Positions 1-10,118 of a stretch of 43,484 nucleotides of DNA are shown one piece after another. Location: contig KV424112.1 in assembly GCA_001632435.1 (NCBI GenBank), positions 1 to 43,484 of the forward strand, written 5' to 3'. The position numbers and the translations under genes were made by a program. This DNA comes from Calocera cornea HHB12733 (lineage: Eukaryota > Basidiomycota > Dacrymycetes > Dacrymycetales > Dacrymycetaceae). Positions within the stretch are counted from its first letter, which is position 1. Every line of letters begins with the position of its first letter. Below the pieces are notes generated by a model. That model was not told the DNA's origin, searched no databases, and worked only from the letters and a program-made list of their open reading frames with translations.

Positions 1-1
1 G

Positions 2-577
2 ACGACTTCACGGAATACGACGCCCTCGGATTGCCTATTCAGACGGACTCCGTACAGTCCTAAACTGAGTGGTGCAGACACCGCGTCCTCGCTCCTCGGG
101 CCTGGCTTCACGCTGCAGCCTCACGGCGGCAATGTCCAGCAAACGCCTCGCCGTCCCACGTCGAACCCTCGTGCCGCTTCTGGCTTCGGCGGCACGCCCA
201 TGGTCACGTCTCCCGTGACGCCTCGCCCCGGCTCTCGTGGCGGGTACTCCCTTGCGTCTCGCCTCTCGTCCGCCATGTTCTCCGGCCCGCGTCAGCTCTG
301 GAGTCGCCCTCTCGGCCAGACCCCTCGCGAGCTCCCCCGTGCCATCCAGAGCATCCTCCTCGCGCACTCGACGGCGTTGGATGTCGCGGAGCATGAGCAC
401 GAGCGCCTTGAGAGCGAGATCGCAGCTATCTACGAGTGGGACGCCTCCGCGGAATGGATGGACCGCGTCTTCTCGGTGATCAACCAGCTCCTGCCCGAGT
501 CCGAGGCCCGCGTTGCGTTCATCGAGGACACGGTGAACATGATGCGCGCTACTCGCCTCTCTGAGCTCGACACCTAG
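2..577 (+). CDS. Uncharacterised protein, C-terminal part (5' truncated by window edge)
   Basis: The reading frame is open from base 2 to the TAG at 575-577, giving 191 visible residues with no start of its own, so the gene begins left of the window. The N-terminal half of the visible part is rich in Pro, Ser, Thr, Gly and Gln and looks disordered. The last 100 residues are predicted by eye to be helical and acidic (motifs such as AEHEHERLESEIAAIYEW and DRVFSVINQLLPE). I do not recognise a family. An ATG at 200-202 lies in frame, but the upstream frame has the same composition and no stop, so I treat that ATG as internal. The gene is followed by a pyrimidine-rich tandem repeat in its 3' flank. 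It may belong to the same class of lineage-specific accessory genes as its two right-hand neighbours. Confidence 0.6.
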   Translation, partial: TTSRNTTPSDCLFRRTPYSPKLSGADTASSLLGPGFTLQPHGGNVQQTPRRPTSNPRAASGFGGTPMVTSPVTPRPGSRGGYSLASRLSSAMFSGPRQLWSRPLGQTPRELPRAIQSILLAHSTALDVAEHEHERLESEIAAIYEWDASAEWMDRVFSVINQLLPESEARVAFIEDTVNMMRATRLSELDT

Positions 578-1072
578 GCCCGCACGAAAGCAAGGGCGGG
601 CGGGTGGGAAAGTTTCTCGTTTCTCTCGTTTCTCTCGTTTCTCGGTTTCACATTCACGATTCCTCAAGGCTCGACACTGGTTCTCGCCGTCTAGCACGGG
701 TCTTATCGTTCCACAAATCTCGCTTCTAGAGTCCTCGCGCCGGAAGGCGAGCGTCTCGGTCCAGTCGTTTCTCGGTGGCTCGCAACATGGGTGGGAGGGT
801 GGGAAACATGTTTACTAAAAAGGGACACAAGTTACACGTACATCTTTGATAGCTAGGCCTAGCTAAACATGCAATGGATGCTCGTTCCCAAAAAAAAAGT
901 GCCTCGCGTGCAAGAATCATATCAGTCACGTGGCCCCTCGAGCACGCGTGCCTATTGCCGCGCGTCGCGCGTTTGTGCTTGTGCCTCCATCTACGCGTTT
1001 CCTTCTCTCGTCTCACGTTACTTGCTTCTCGCTTCTCTTTTTTTCCTTGTCTTCTCGTCAGCGTGCAGCACC
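578..1072. other. Intergenic, pyrimidine repeat and promoter of the next gene
   Basis: Between the truncated gene and the four-exon gene at 1073. It holds the short CT-rich tandem repeat at 612-646 and, just before the ATG at 1073, a C/T-rich stretch (about 950-1060) typical of fungal core promoters. I see no coding potential worth calling. Confidence 0.5.
612..646 (+). repeat. Short tandem repeat, about 9-bp unit GTTTCTCTC
   Basis: Four near-identical units of GTTTCTC(TC) follow one another 35 bp downstream of the stop at 577. It is a simple pyrimidine repeat in the 3' flank; no function is implied. Confidence 0.75.
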
Positions 1073-2740
1073 ATGCCTCGTACCAACCCTCGCGTCCTCG
1101 ACTGGGAACATCGGAAGACAAAGACCTCCGAGACACGCGCCAAGCACGCGGCAGCACAAGATCGCATGCGCGAGCTCGAGGACACTCTCAAGCAAGAGCT
1201 GGACGGGCTAGCCGACGAGCTGCACATGGGCCGAGATATCGTGCAAGCCGCGTTTCGCGCTCAGCGATTCCAGAAGACAATGGAGGGCGTGAGCGCGACA
1301 AACGCGGCAAGACATGTTGTGGCTAGAGATTACCGCGAAGCTGGTGCGTCCTCCTTGGCTCTAGAGTACCACGGGCTAACGCGTTCCTAGGTCGCAAGTT
1401 TGATCTTACGAGCTCCTCGTGCCACGAGGATGTTCTCGCTAAGCAGGAGGAACTCGAGGCACAACCCGCAGCGCTCGAAGATGTTCGCCATGAGATACTG
1501 GCCGCGCGGGAGCAGAAGCGCGTACAAGTACGCCGGCCTGGCAAATCAAAGCAAGTGGACACGCTGCACGTTCAAGACGACTTCCAGCGTGAGGTACGCA
1601 GGCGGTGCTTGCATTCGTAACTAGCCTGACTTGTTTCTAGGCCGCCAACTTCAATATTCGAACGGGAGGTCACGCTTGTGGCTTTGTTCTTCGCGGCTCG
1701 GTGAAAGATCTTGCGCGCCCTCAATGGTTCGGGGATGAAGCATGTCGAGCATTTTTCGAGGATGTGCTGAAGATCCCAATAGAAGAGCTCGTCCTTGCTC
1801 TCGAGGCATGGGTCTTGAGCGGGGGCGCGCACGGGACCGCTGAGAGAGTACATGCGCGAGTGAATCAGCACAAGAGCGCGATCCGCGCTATGCTGGACAA
1901 GGGCTTGCGTGAGTCCTGATTCTAGTCACCTTGCTCCGTGTGCTAAACCGTCCTCTAGAAGCAGTCACGAAGGACGCGGCGGCCCGTATGGCCTACTCGC
2001 GGTTCGGGCTTGACATCGAGGACCGATATGGGGTCACGTTGCAAGGCTGGCCCTTGGCTGGCTCGATCACGAACCCCTCAAATATCTCGGGCCTCATGTC
2101 ATTGGTCACGCTTAGGAAGGCGCTGGCCTCAGGGACGTGCCATTTCCGTCCGATGACGGCCCTTGACCGCGATCGACGAGACGCAGAGCGCAAGAGCGCC
2201 TTGAGTGCACGCTCCAACGAGCTTGCAACTCTGGATGCCCAGGCAGCAGGTCGTCTAGAGGCAAAGGCACGCCGGCGCAAGCGTCCTGCTCCCAGTAGCA
2301 TGGATTCCCGCGTACCCGTCCGCGTACCTGAGGAGCAAGAGGCAGCACCGAGTCCAGCCAAGAGAGCGTGCCTTACTCAATCGAGCATGGCCTCGCAGCC
2401 TCGCAGCGCGGACACGCAGGTCGTCATCGAAGACACGTTTTCCCCTCGGACCCAAGATTCAAGCATGCATCAAGCTGCGAGCGCCCTTGCACATGGGAGC
2501 TTGCCTCAAGCACTTGCCAATGCACAGCTCGGTTCTCGTGGTTTCGGGACATCGCAAGTGGGCTCGTGGCCTTATCCTCCGCCAGCCGGAAGCTCCCACT
2601 TCATGCCCCCGATGCCGAGCATGGTTCCCTTAAGCCAGCCAGCTGGCCCGCACTGGTGGGCCGCGCCGCCGCAAGGTGCGGGTGTCACGATGAACCATAC
2701 ATACATTGTAATGGACACACAAATGAGGGGCGCTAGTTAG
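1073..2740 (+). CDS. Uncharacterised agaricomycete accessory protein, 4 exons, 507 aa
   Basis: Exons 1073-1343, 1391-1593, 1641-1908 and 1959-2740 join in frame through introns of 47, 47 and 50 nt; introns 1 and 3 carry CTAAC/CTAAAC branch motifs. The ATG at 1073 (CACCATGCC) starts a charged, helical, probably coiled-coil N-terminus of about 75 residues. In exon 4 the segment around LQGWPLAGSITNPSNIS followed by a GTCHF motif resembles, from memory, a domain common in uncharacterised agaricomycete proteins (Trp-Pro, then NPS, then a G-x-C-[HW] motif). After it comes a basic stretch (KARRRKRP) that could be a nuclear localisation signal, then a Pro/Gln/Ser-rich tail. No catalytic motif is visible. 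The family resemblance is recollection, not a search; a DNA- or chromatin-related role would be a guess. Confidence 0.7.
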
Positions 2741-2859
2741 CTAGTTTACGAGAACAAAGGTCTGGTAATCAAGAAGGTTCAAGTAGCTAGACGCGAGTGT
2801 TTAGCCAACTTGCGGCAAGCTGCTAGCAGGCGGCAGCTCGCACAGTACATGAGGGCATG

Positions 2860-3185
2860 CTACGCGCTCTGCGCGAGCAACAGCAGCCCAGCTGCTCCCT
2901 CCTCCACGGCCTTGCGCTTCGCTGTGTGCTTGCGCAAGCGTTGAAGAGATTCTTCTTTGGCTCGCTTTTCGGCCTCGCGGCGTGCGGCGTCGTACTCGCG
3001 GTGATACTCTTGTAAATCGCGCTTATGCCTGGAGGGTGGTCAGAACCATCCACAACGGCAGGACGCTAGGAAGCTTGCTTTCTCGCCCACCGCTTTCTAG
3101 CGGGGCTCGTCTTGCGCCGACGCTGCTCCCCGAGAGGGCTAGAGGGCTTGCCGTAGCCGCGATTCCAAGAGTCGGGGGCAACCAT
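2860..3185 (-). CDS. Small basic helical protein, 2 exons, 87 aa
   Basis: On the minus strand an ATG at 3185-3183 begins exon 3185-3091, followed by a 62-nt GT-AG intron (3090-3029, GTGGGC donor, CTGAC before the CAG) and exon 3028-2860 ending in TAG. The join is phase 2 and restores one continuous frame. The product begins MVAPDSWNRGYGKPSSPLGE, continues with Arg/Lys clusters, and ends in a long charged helix (RDLQEYHREYDAARREAEKR onward) with a leucine-rich C-terminus. Heptad-like charge alternation suggests a coiled coil. It is tail to tail with the gene ending at 2740. The frame is also open upstream of the ATG for about 14 codons, so an additional 5' exon is possible. No family recognised; it may be the 3' end of a larger decayed gene. 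Confidence 0.5.
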
Positions 3186-4076
3186 GGGCGATATATCCAA
3201 GATGACGAGCGGCAAGAGCAAGTTGTGCCCGGCTTACTGTACTGGAGCGCGTTCTACGGTGCTCGGCGCTGGAGTGCTGGAGCTCGGCTACTAGCCACGT
3301 GGGCTTGATTATTCGTAGCCTGTAATGGTCCCGTCCTGGATTTTTGCTGGATCCAGGGGTCCTAGTAACGCAACACGGATTTGTGTCGGGGGCGTGGCTC
3401 GCCCCTGGCACAGGCTTGTGCGTGTTCACATGCGTCACAGGTGGCCTATCGTGCGCGGTACTATGCTCCCGCGCCGAATTGCAGCCGTTGGACAAGGGAG
3501 GGCACCGAGTTAAAGGTACGGCATTCGACGCTCTTCACCACGTCTCATGTCTGCCTAGAGAGCACTCATTCAATTCGACGAGGCAAGCAGCTCCTCTGTT
3601 CTCGATAGGGCTCTCTTGCCGCCGCACCATGTGATAGCCCCCCATAGCCTGACCGTGGGAACGTCCACCCTGCTCGGCGTCGATCGGACAGCCTTTCCCA
3701 TGCAAGGAATGACCCGCCCGTACTCACAAGGCATTGCCCAAAGTCCCCGTGAATATTAGATAGCGAGTAATGGACGAATAATTGTTCTTCGCTACAAAAG
3801 CCCACGTCATTAAACTGACCAGTGACCGACAACAATTGGCCACATGTGTTGGAAACCAGTTCGCATTCGATACAGTTCAGTTCAACATTTGAAACCAAAA
3901 AGGAGGTTGGCGAGGGTCACGCGGGGGTCAAGAGCCAGGTCGTTCCCATGACGGACCCATGGACACTTAATCGCAGCTCAAAACTTAATCGTCAACATAT
4001 CAACATATATGGTCATTCAATCGTAGTCCAAAACAATACGAAGTTCAAAACAATATGCCATCTTCAATAACGAAAA
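3186..4076. other. Intergenic, no supported feature
   Basis: I read both strands and found only short unsupported ORFs with no family resemblance and no plausible intron-linked extension. The AT-richer part from about 3960 to 4076 is the likely 3' untranslated and terminator region of the transporter gene on the minus strand. Confidence 0.4.
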
Positions 4077-6581
4077 CTACTGGGTCGTGTCGTCCGCGAC
4101 CGGAGGCTTCTCACCAACTGGGTGTATGTGGCCCCGCTCGTCCATTCGCATGCTGTGAAACGCATAAGACAACGTAAACGAAACACTAAGCACACGCACA
4201 GTGCCTCGTCCTCGAGTTCCGTGTGGTTCTTGATACGGAGGTAGAGCACAGGCGCAGCACAGATGAGACCAGCGCCCAACAATGCCCAAGTCGAGGCAAA
4301 GATGTTCATGAAAGGCAGAAGCTCCGCCTGATGTGTCTCGTCAGTGACGACTCTATTTTCAAGAAGGCTGTGCTCACGTCTGCACGCCAGATTCCGGCAG
4401 CACCAGCAGACTGAAGACTCTTATAAAACCCAGTGAAATATGCGAGCTTGGCCGGATCGTTGGACATGGCACCCATGAACCTTGCCACGTCATTAGACGT
4501 GTGAACTGCGTGTTTTTATGGCGGGACGCACCAGTAGGCCGCGGTCTGCCACATACTGTAGATGGAAGATTTCAGTTATCAACTAGACCGGCTTGAGCTC
4601 AAGTTTATACCTATCAAGGAAGCCCAGGAATATGTACCTAGCAGATTTCTTGAGTTAGCATGGATAGGAAGCATGGAGGTAGAGAACTCACAGCCATATG
4701 TACCCTGCATATCCAGAAGTGCTGAAGTCAATCCTAGTAGGGTCGGCGGCGAGGCTCTCGCGAGTGTAACCCCTTTGGAACGTGAGTTGCAGTTCAGGAC
4801 GCAGGAGAGATATTACGAACTTCTGATAGTGATAGGCCCAGCCATGCGTGAACATCACGAACACCAAAAGCCAAACCCTGACGCAAGATCAGGGATCGAT
4901 TAGTATTCAAGACACAACGCACATACCAGCCAATTGCTGCTCGGGTACGTCGGGACAGTCTGGGCCAGTCCAAAACGGCACCGATCATGATGCTCCCGAA
5001 CATCTGAGACGCCCTGCCAACCTGTCAGCCGCGGTTGCGATACTCAGTCATGCTGTTCTCACCAGTAGATCATGCCATTGAGCGCACGGGTGCGAATCGT
5101 GAACAATACGCCGTTGTCTCGAGGAGGGTTAGAAGATTGATGTACCGTGCAATCCCGAACTTACAATCATTGAATTGCCAGGTGTAGAACCAGTTAGAGG
5201 CCAAGAACAGGGGGAACAGCAAGAGTATCATAGGGTCGGTCCAGAGTGCCAGACCCAATCCTGTGATCTCTGCCACCCAAGTCGGATGCCTTACAGGGGC
5301 GACCTTCGTACCATCTGGTTTCTTCATCAGAACAGTCATCTTGGGTATGCACAGCAAATGACAAACCTGTCCGGTACATGTTGTTGGGATTGGCCATGGT
5401 AAGAGCGAGAAGGGCTACGCAGTTCTCCTCAATACACTGCAATTTTCGATTCAGGCTCAGGAGACAGGAACGTACAGCCGATGAATGTGAGCACAATGAA
5501 AGCGATGTATGTGCTGTTGCTGACAGAGTTGGACTGTTAAGAGAGTCACTTAAGAAATGGAGCTTCTCAACCAAAGCACTTACAGTGGAGAAAAAGTTCT
5601 TTTCCGGGCGGTCAGTATGGGCTCGTGCTCAGAAGGAGTACCGCGCACCTGTCCGAAAGCGACGGCTGAGCCGATCACACCGCCAAGGTTGAAGACGATC
5701 CAAAAGATCTACAACGCCATTGATCAAAGTTCTCCAGTGCAATGCAGGAATGACCTACACCAATGAAACGGCCCTTCTGGCTTTCCGTGGGGTAGGCAAG
5801 CATCAGAGAGCCCTGGGCCGTCCAAAGCAGTCCAGCACAAATGCCCAGAATAGCACCTGCGGCCAGAGTGAAATTATTGATACCAGGTGTGAACGGCTGC
5901 GATCTCTATCAGTATGAGCATGCGATGATAGTTGCTGTACATACGTGAAGGTTTGATGCCAGATAGGACGCAATGTAGAGGCTGTATCCTAATGTGCCGA
6001 GGAAGAGGGTGGCCTTGCTGCCGATCTTGTTGTGGATCGAACCTGCAGGCACAACCTCAGCACTGATTTGCTCTGGATATGCGACATGTGCGGACTAACC
6101 AGAGATGAATGCCATGCCGGCGAAGCAGGAGTAGAGTGCCACGTTGGCATTAGCTATCGGTACCAGACAGCTTGAGCCACTGACTATACTATCGCACTAT
6201 GATGTCGACTCACCGGCCGTGACTTCATCGACCTACACATAGGCTCAGAAAGCGAGCTTCACGCAACCAGACAATATGACGAACCTGACCAGCACCGCCA
6301 AGACCGTTCACGGCATTGAACAACCCCTGCGACAATGAGAATTGTGATTTCGAGTTCCAAATATCCAACATACCGGACCCTGGTGAAGATGTCACACCTC
6401 CAATTTAGATAATCAATTGAGTCTTGCTCACCATGAAGCAGACGAAACCCAGCATCACGCATTGGACGTAAGGGTGGCGGTAAAACGCAAGAGAGCGCCT
6501 TGGTGCATCTGTGTCGTTGACCGCCGGTGCCTCATCCGACCTCACGTCCTTCTCGACGTCAACTTGCTTTGTGTCGGCCAT
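4077..6581 (-). CDS. UNC93-like major facilitator transporter, 21 exons, 494 aa
   Basis: The ATG is at 6581-6579 and the stop at 4079-4077. Exons (minus): 6581-6432, 6379-6374, 6326-6285, 6232-6214, 6153-6100, 6042-5945, 5905-5759, 5708-5649, 5598-5584, 5533-5476, 5414-5367, 5314-5165, 5117-5063, 5013-4927, 4877-4821, 4772-4692, 4637-4611, 4555-4532, 4480-4378, 4327-4200, 4152-4077. The lengths sum to 1485 nt with every phase consistent. Family hallmarks of fungal UNC93-like proteins are visible: GPGLFNAVNGLGGAGQ after the first membrane helix (residues 51-66), a GSIHNKIG loop, YPTE followed by KGRFIG, RTDGTKV before RHPTW, and FASNWF-type FLASNWFYTWQFND. About 11-12 hydrophobic helices are expected in the plasma membrane or an internal membrane; the substrate is unknown. 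Two exons are microexons (6 and 15 nt). The remaining doubt is the acceptor of intron 10 (5475-5415), where another AG exists. Confidence 0.9.
6374..6379 (-). other. 6-nt microexon (Gly-Pro) of the UNC93-like gene
   Basis: GGTCCG lies between a 52-nt intron (6431-6380, GTGAGC...CCAG) and a 47-nt intron (6373-6327, GTATGT...GCAG). It supplies Gly-Pro, completing the conserved sequence between the first membrane helix (...GFVCFM) and GLFNAVNG. Without it the exon-1 frame cannot join exon 3 with the family motif intact plus the Pro expected before G-[LM]-[FY]-N-A. A single larger exon starting at 6379 would be out of frame. Confidence 0.75.
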
Positions 6582-8052
6582 GACTCGTTGAGAGACGGTA
6601 GCCCAAAAAGTGCCACAGAGGTCAGATCACCCCTTGAATGAAGGGGAAAGGCAGGTCCAGGGGGACAGCGTCGAGTCCAGCAGTTGGCTTATGAGTGGGT
6701 CTGTACATGTGCGTATGGATGGTCCGAGGGCATGCCGCGCGCGTCGCGTGGTTCTTTGGGGGAACCGAAGATCACGGAAGATGGCACGGCTTATCGGTTG
6801 ATAGAAGGCAATGCAGTCTTGGTCCTGCGTATGCACACCTTGTGACATTCTGGTCGACAGTGCGAGTTCCACGGCCGGTGCTTCCTTTCATGGCTGTCCG
6901 TACGCGCGGCGTTGGCGGATGAAAGCCAAACGGGACGCGGTGGGCGTTGTCCGCCCTTCTCCGTCACGCGACAGGCTTTGGGCTTCTTTTCTCCCGCTCC
7001 CTCCGAACCAGCTCTTGTGTCTCTCCGACCTTGCGGCTGAGTCGCTGCACATGTGTCCGGTATCTTCGCACAATTCAGTTGCTCAAACCTCGATTGCAGA
7101 GACGAAGTCGATAGGGGTACAGCGCCTCGATAATCCGGCGGTTGCGGGGTATGCTCGGAGCTCGTCTGGCCGGCACTTGCTCCTTCCGCCCTGCCTGTTC
7201 GCTTACCCTATCGTTTTATTTCGAGGTCAAGATAACGTTCACCTGTAGTGCCGATCTCTCGTCCAACGTATTCTGTTGGTCAAGTCGTCCAATAAATATG
7301 GTCCGACTTAGGCGGTAGTCCAGCCCTCTGATAGAGCGGCTGGCTGTCTCACAACGTCCGGAGTACACGGGCGAATGGTCTCCCTATCTGCAGAAGCATC
7401 ACCTTTTTTTCTGTTTGTGCTCGTGCGAATCCGTCCATCATACCACCTTTGATGCACCTTTTCTTCTCGGCCGTCCCTCGCGGCCCTGACGGGCAGAATC
7501 TTCCTCCTGACTTCCGACAACGTGGCCATCTCTGCGGTGCCTTTCGCCTTTCTCACAAACGGGCATGATGGAGAACTCATGCTGGCGTAGTTCACTCGAC
7601 AGGTCGTCTGACCAGGGCGATGCGCTCCATGAATATCCACGCTAATAGGGGTTGATAGTCTTGTTGCTGGCAAGTGGGCAGAATGTCGCTTCATAACCGA
7701 GAGCCTTAGCCGGGTCTAGCCGTTCGCGTCCGCCTCCAGGACTCATGGGCCCCTCCTGAGATCGTGCAGATTTACAAGCGTTTGTATCCCACCTTTGGTC
7801 TGAACCCCAATTCGGAAGGGTGTCGAATCTGCCGATACGTAAGCAGTAAGCAAGCCACGTGAGCGTGACTCTGGAACCACGCCGACGTGCCTCGGAGAGA
7901 TAAGCAGATTGAATTGTAGCAATGGTTATCTGGACAAGCAACAGCACCTGAGGGCGCAAAATATGAAGTCCGTGGCATATGGTCCAATGCAGTCCCAAGG
8001 TATAACGGCCAACATTAGGGCCCGTCACGTATCGCGACCGCCACAAAGCGCG
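6582..8052. other. Long intergenic region (1.47 kb), no supported gene
   Basis: This holds the promoter of the UNC93-like gene on its left and the 3' flank of FTL1 on its right. Several medium ORFs on both strands (for example 6811-7248 plus, 7308-7694 minus, 7642-8046 minus) have no recognisable protein features, no plausible introns and no low-ambiguity start; I do not support them. Confidence 0.4.
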
Positions 8053-9748
8053 TTATGGTCCTCTCCAAGTAAGATAAGTGATCGGTCCGCCATGCCAGTC
8101 CTGCACACGGAGGGCAGCAACGAGGCTCATCGTGCTGCTCTCCGTCCCGATAAAGCCCGCACCTGCGGATTGGAAGACCGCGTCCAGGAGTGGAACGTAC
8201 CTGGGTTCAGGGGTAAACACGCGTGTACGACACAAATGAGGAAGAAACGCACCATGCGCCATATTTTTCGGCCGTTCTTTCCCTCTCATGATCGATCCAG
8301 CCCCACCCGTTGTCTCGCACCTCTTGCCACCATGCCGGGTCGGTTTCGTCGCTCATGACCAACACATGCTCGACATACAGTCCGTCTTTTCGGAATATCT
8401 CATGTCGGACCTCTTCCACGCGTTGTTGAAATTGCTCGATGCTGGGAAGGCAGTTGGAAGAACCATCAGGGCAGTACTGATGGAAGTCGCCTCTCCGAGC
8501 ATGCACAGAGATGAACTTGGGCACTTCTTCGTCGCTGCCAAAGTGTTTCCGGAGATACTCTTCGCTCACAGCTTGCAAAGCAGGCGCCCAACGCATATGC
8601 TTGCCGACCAATCGCCACTGGGGTGACCAGTCGTAGGACCATTCGAAGTTGCGATCCAGGGAGGTATAGTAGAGGTAATCGAAGCACATCAGGTGGGCAT
8701 CCGGCTCGAGAACTGCACCGGACTGAGGTGCTGGAATGGGAGAGTTCTGCTGCAACGCTTCACGCCGACCAGATGGGAAGCCGAGCTGCATCAGGCGACC
8801 GTACAAGAGATGAGAGTCTCCCTCGCCGAACACTTTCATGGAGTCTGATGTAGCGGTCAGTTTCATGGAGCATGGAGCGTGGTCAGATCAACCGCGGGCA
8901 TGTTCACTCACAAGGCGTGGGCGTGTAGCTGATGTCCAAGCCGAGAGCGGCGGGTAGATAGCTATCCCGTGGCCTGCCATTGCTCTGGCCCCCGCCTATC
9001 CAGGCGCTCCAGCATCCGATATCCTCCACGACCGTGGAGTTCGGCTGCTTCACATCCCGCCACTCAAGAATCGGCATGTGGATCTCCTCGCTGAGTCGCC
9101 GCAGGTCAAAGACATCGCCAAACGGGATGTGCCCGGCGGATTGGCTGAGGTGCGAGGGTGCAAAGGCAGGCAGGATCGGCACACGTTCCGTGAGCTGCGC
9201 AAGGTAGATCATGTGCACCAAGGCCATGACATCGTTCGTCCAGCCAGCACATGGCCAGGAGGTGATGTACTTGACGCCCGGGAGGAGATTATCTACAACT
9301 GCATTAGCATCTCATCGAGCAACGACCACAGTAACGCACCTCTGAAAGACAGTGTCGGCCCCCCTCTCAGCCAGTGCGAGGTGTCATACTTCCCAAGCAC
9401 GACTTCCTCCTCCACCCCATCCTCCACCGGCTCCTGTATCGGCTGTGTGCTGCTCTCGACGCTTGCGAACCCGCTGATAGCCTGGACGCAGAGGTATATC
9501 ACTCCAGATATGCAGACGCAGATGATCAGCGCGGTGAACTGCCAGGGCTCCTTCTTCTTCGAGCGGGCGCCTGTTTTGGATGGTGTCTGAGGGGGCGAAG
9601 GGAGCTCATCCTCTTTGGAGTTGCTGCTCAGACGGGCGGGCACCTCTGTATATGCAGGTGCGCTCGGAGCCGGGGAGCGAGTGAGGCCAGCGAAGAGGGA
9701 GGAGATGGACGAGGCCTCATGTCGATGGCCCCTTCGGAAACCGGCCAT
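8053..9748 (-). CDS. Fucosyltransferase-like type II membrane glycosyltransferase (FTL1), 4 exons, 511 aa
   Basis: Exons 9748-9340, 9298-8912, 8844-8253 and 8200-8053; introns 41, 67 and 52 nt. A 68-residue Ser/Pro-rich cytosolic tail precedes one membrane helix (about 69-94), the plan of a Golgi or ER type II glycosyltransferase. The lumenal part has the blocks shared with the other three FTL genes: KYITSWPCAGWTNDVM, PILPAFAPSHLSQSAGH with FGDVFD, a GCWSAW motif, SVHARRGDFHQYC, VLVMSDETDPAWW and GTESSTMSL followed by a late Arg-Val. His-x-Arg-x-x-Asp-Phe and the GT-x-x-STMS block resemble the GDP-binding motifs of protein O-fucosyltransferases (PF10250-type GT-B enzymes), so a GDP-sugar donor is inferred; donor and acceptor are unknown. 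It is head to tail with FTL2, whose stop is 370 bp upstream of this ATG. Unlike its paralogues it lacks the intron at GW|TNDV. Confidence 0.8.
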
Positions 9749-10118
9749 GCTCGCGCACTTGGTGTTCCGCACGCCGAGAAGTGCGCGGCGTGGGGCGGTT
9801 GCTGGGAGAAAGTAAGGAGAAGGAAGGAAGGCTTATTAGGACGGGCTTGGCTGCCCCACCGCGGGCGTCCATTATTCAGGGATGGAGGCGTGATGTCTAT
9901 TCACGAGGCACGCTAACGGTGGTGAAGGGCTGTCAGGCGAGTGCCGAGCCAGTCGCGGATGAGGCCATTGCTCCCGAACCATTGCGGCGGGCCGGCAGCA
10001 TCGGCGCACACCCCACCTCCCGCATGGTACCTGTGCGGGCAGGAATAAACATATCTAAGTTATGGGGTAACTTGTTCATACATGAAGATATACAAATTAT
10101 GCAGAAAATGTACAGAGT
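9749..10118. other. Spacer between FTL2 stop and FTL1 start
   Basis: 370 bp containing the FTL1 promoter on the right-to-left reading and, next to 10118, an AT-rich stretch (about 10045-10118) that is the likely FTL2 3' untranslated and polyadenylation region. No gene. Confidence 0.4.

Noticed and set aside
6811..8046. Several ORFs of 100-145 codons in the gap between the UNC93-like gene and FTL1
   Set aside because: No family resemblance, odd composition, and no linked exons; they overlap each other on opposite strands.
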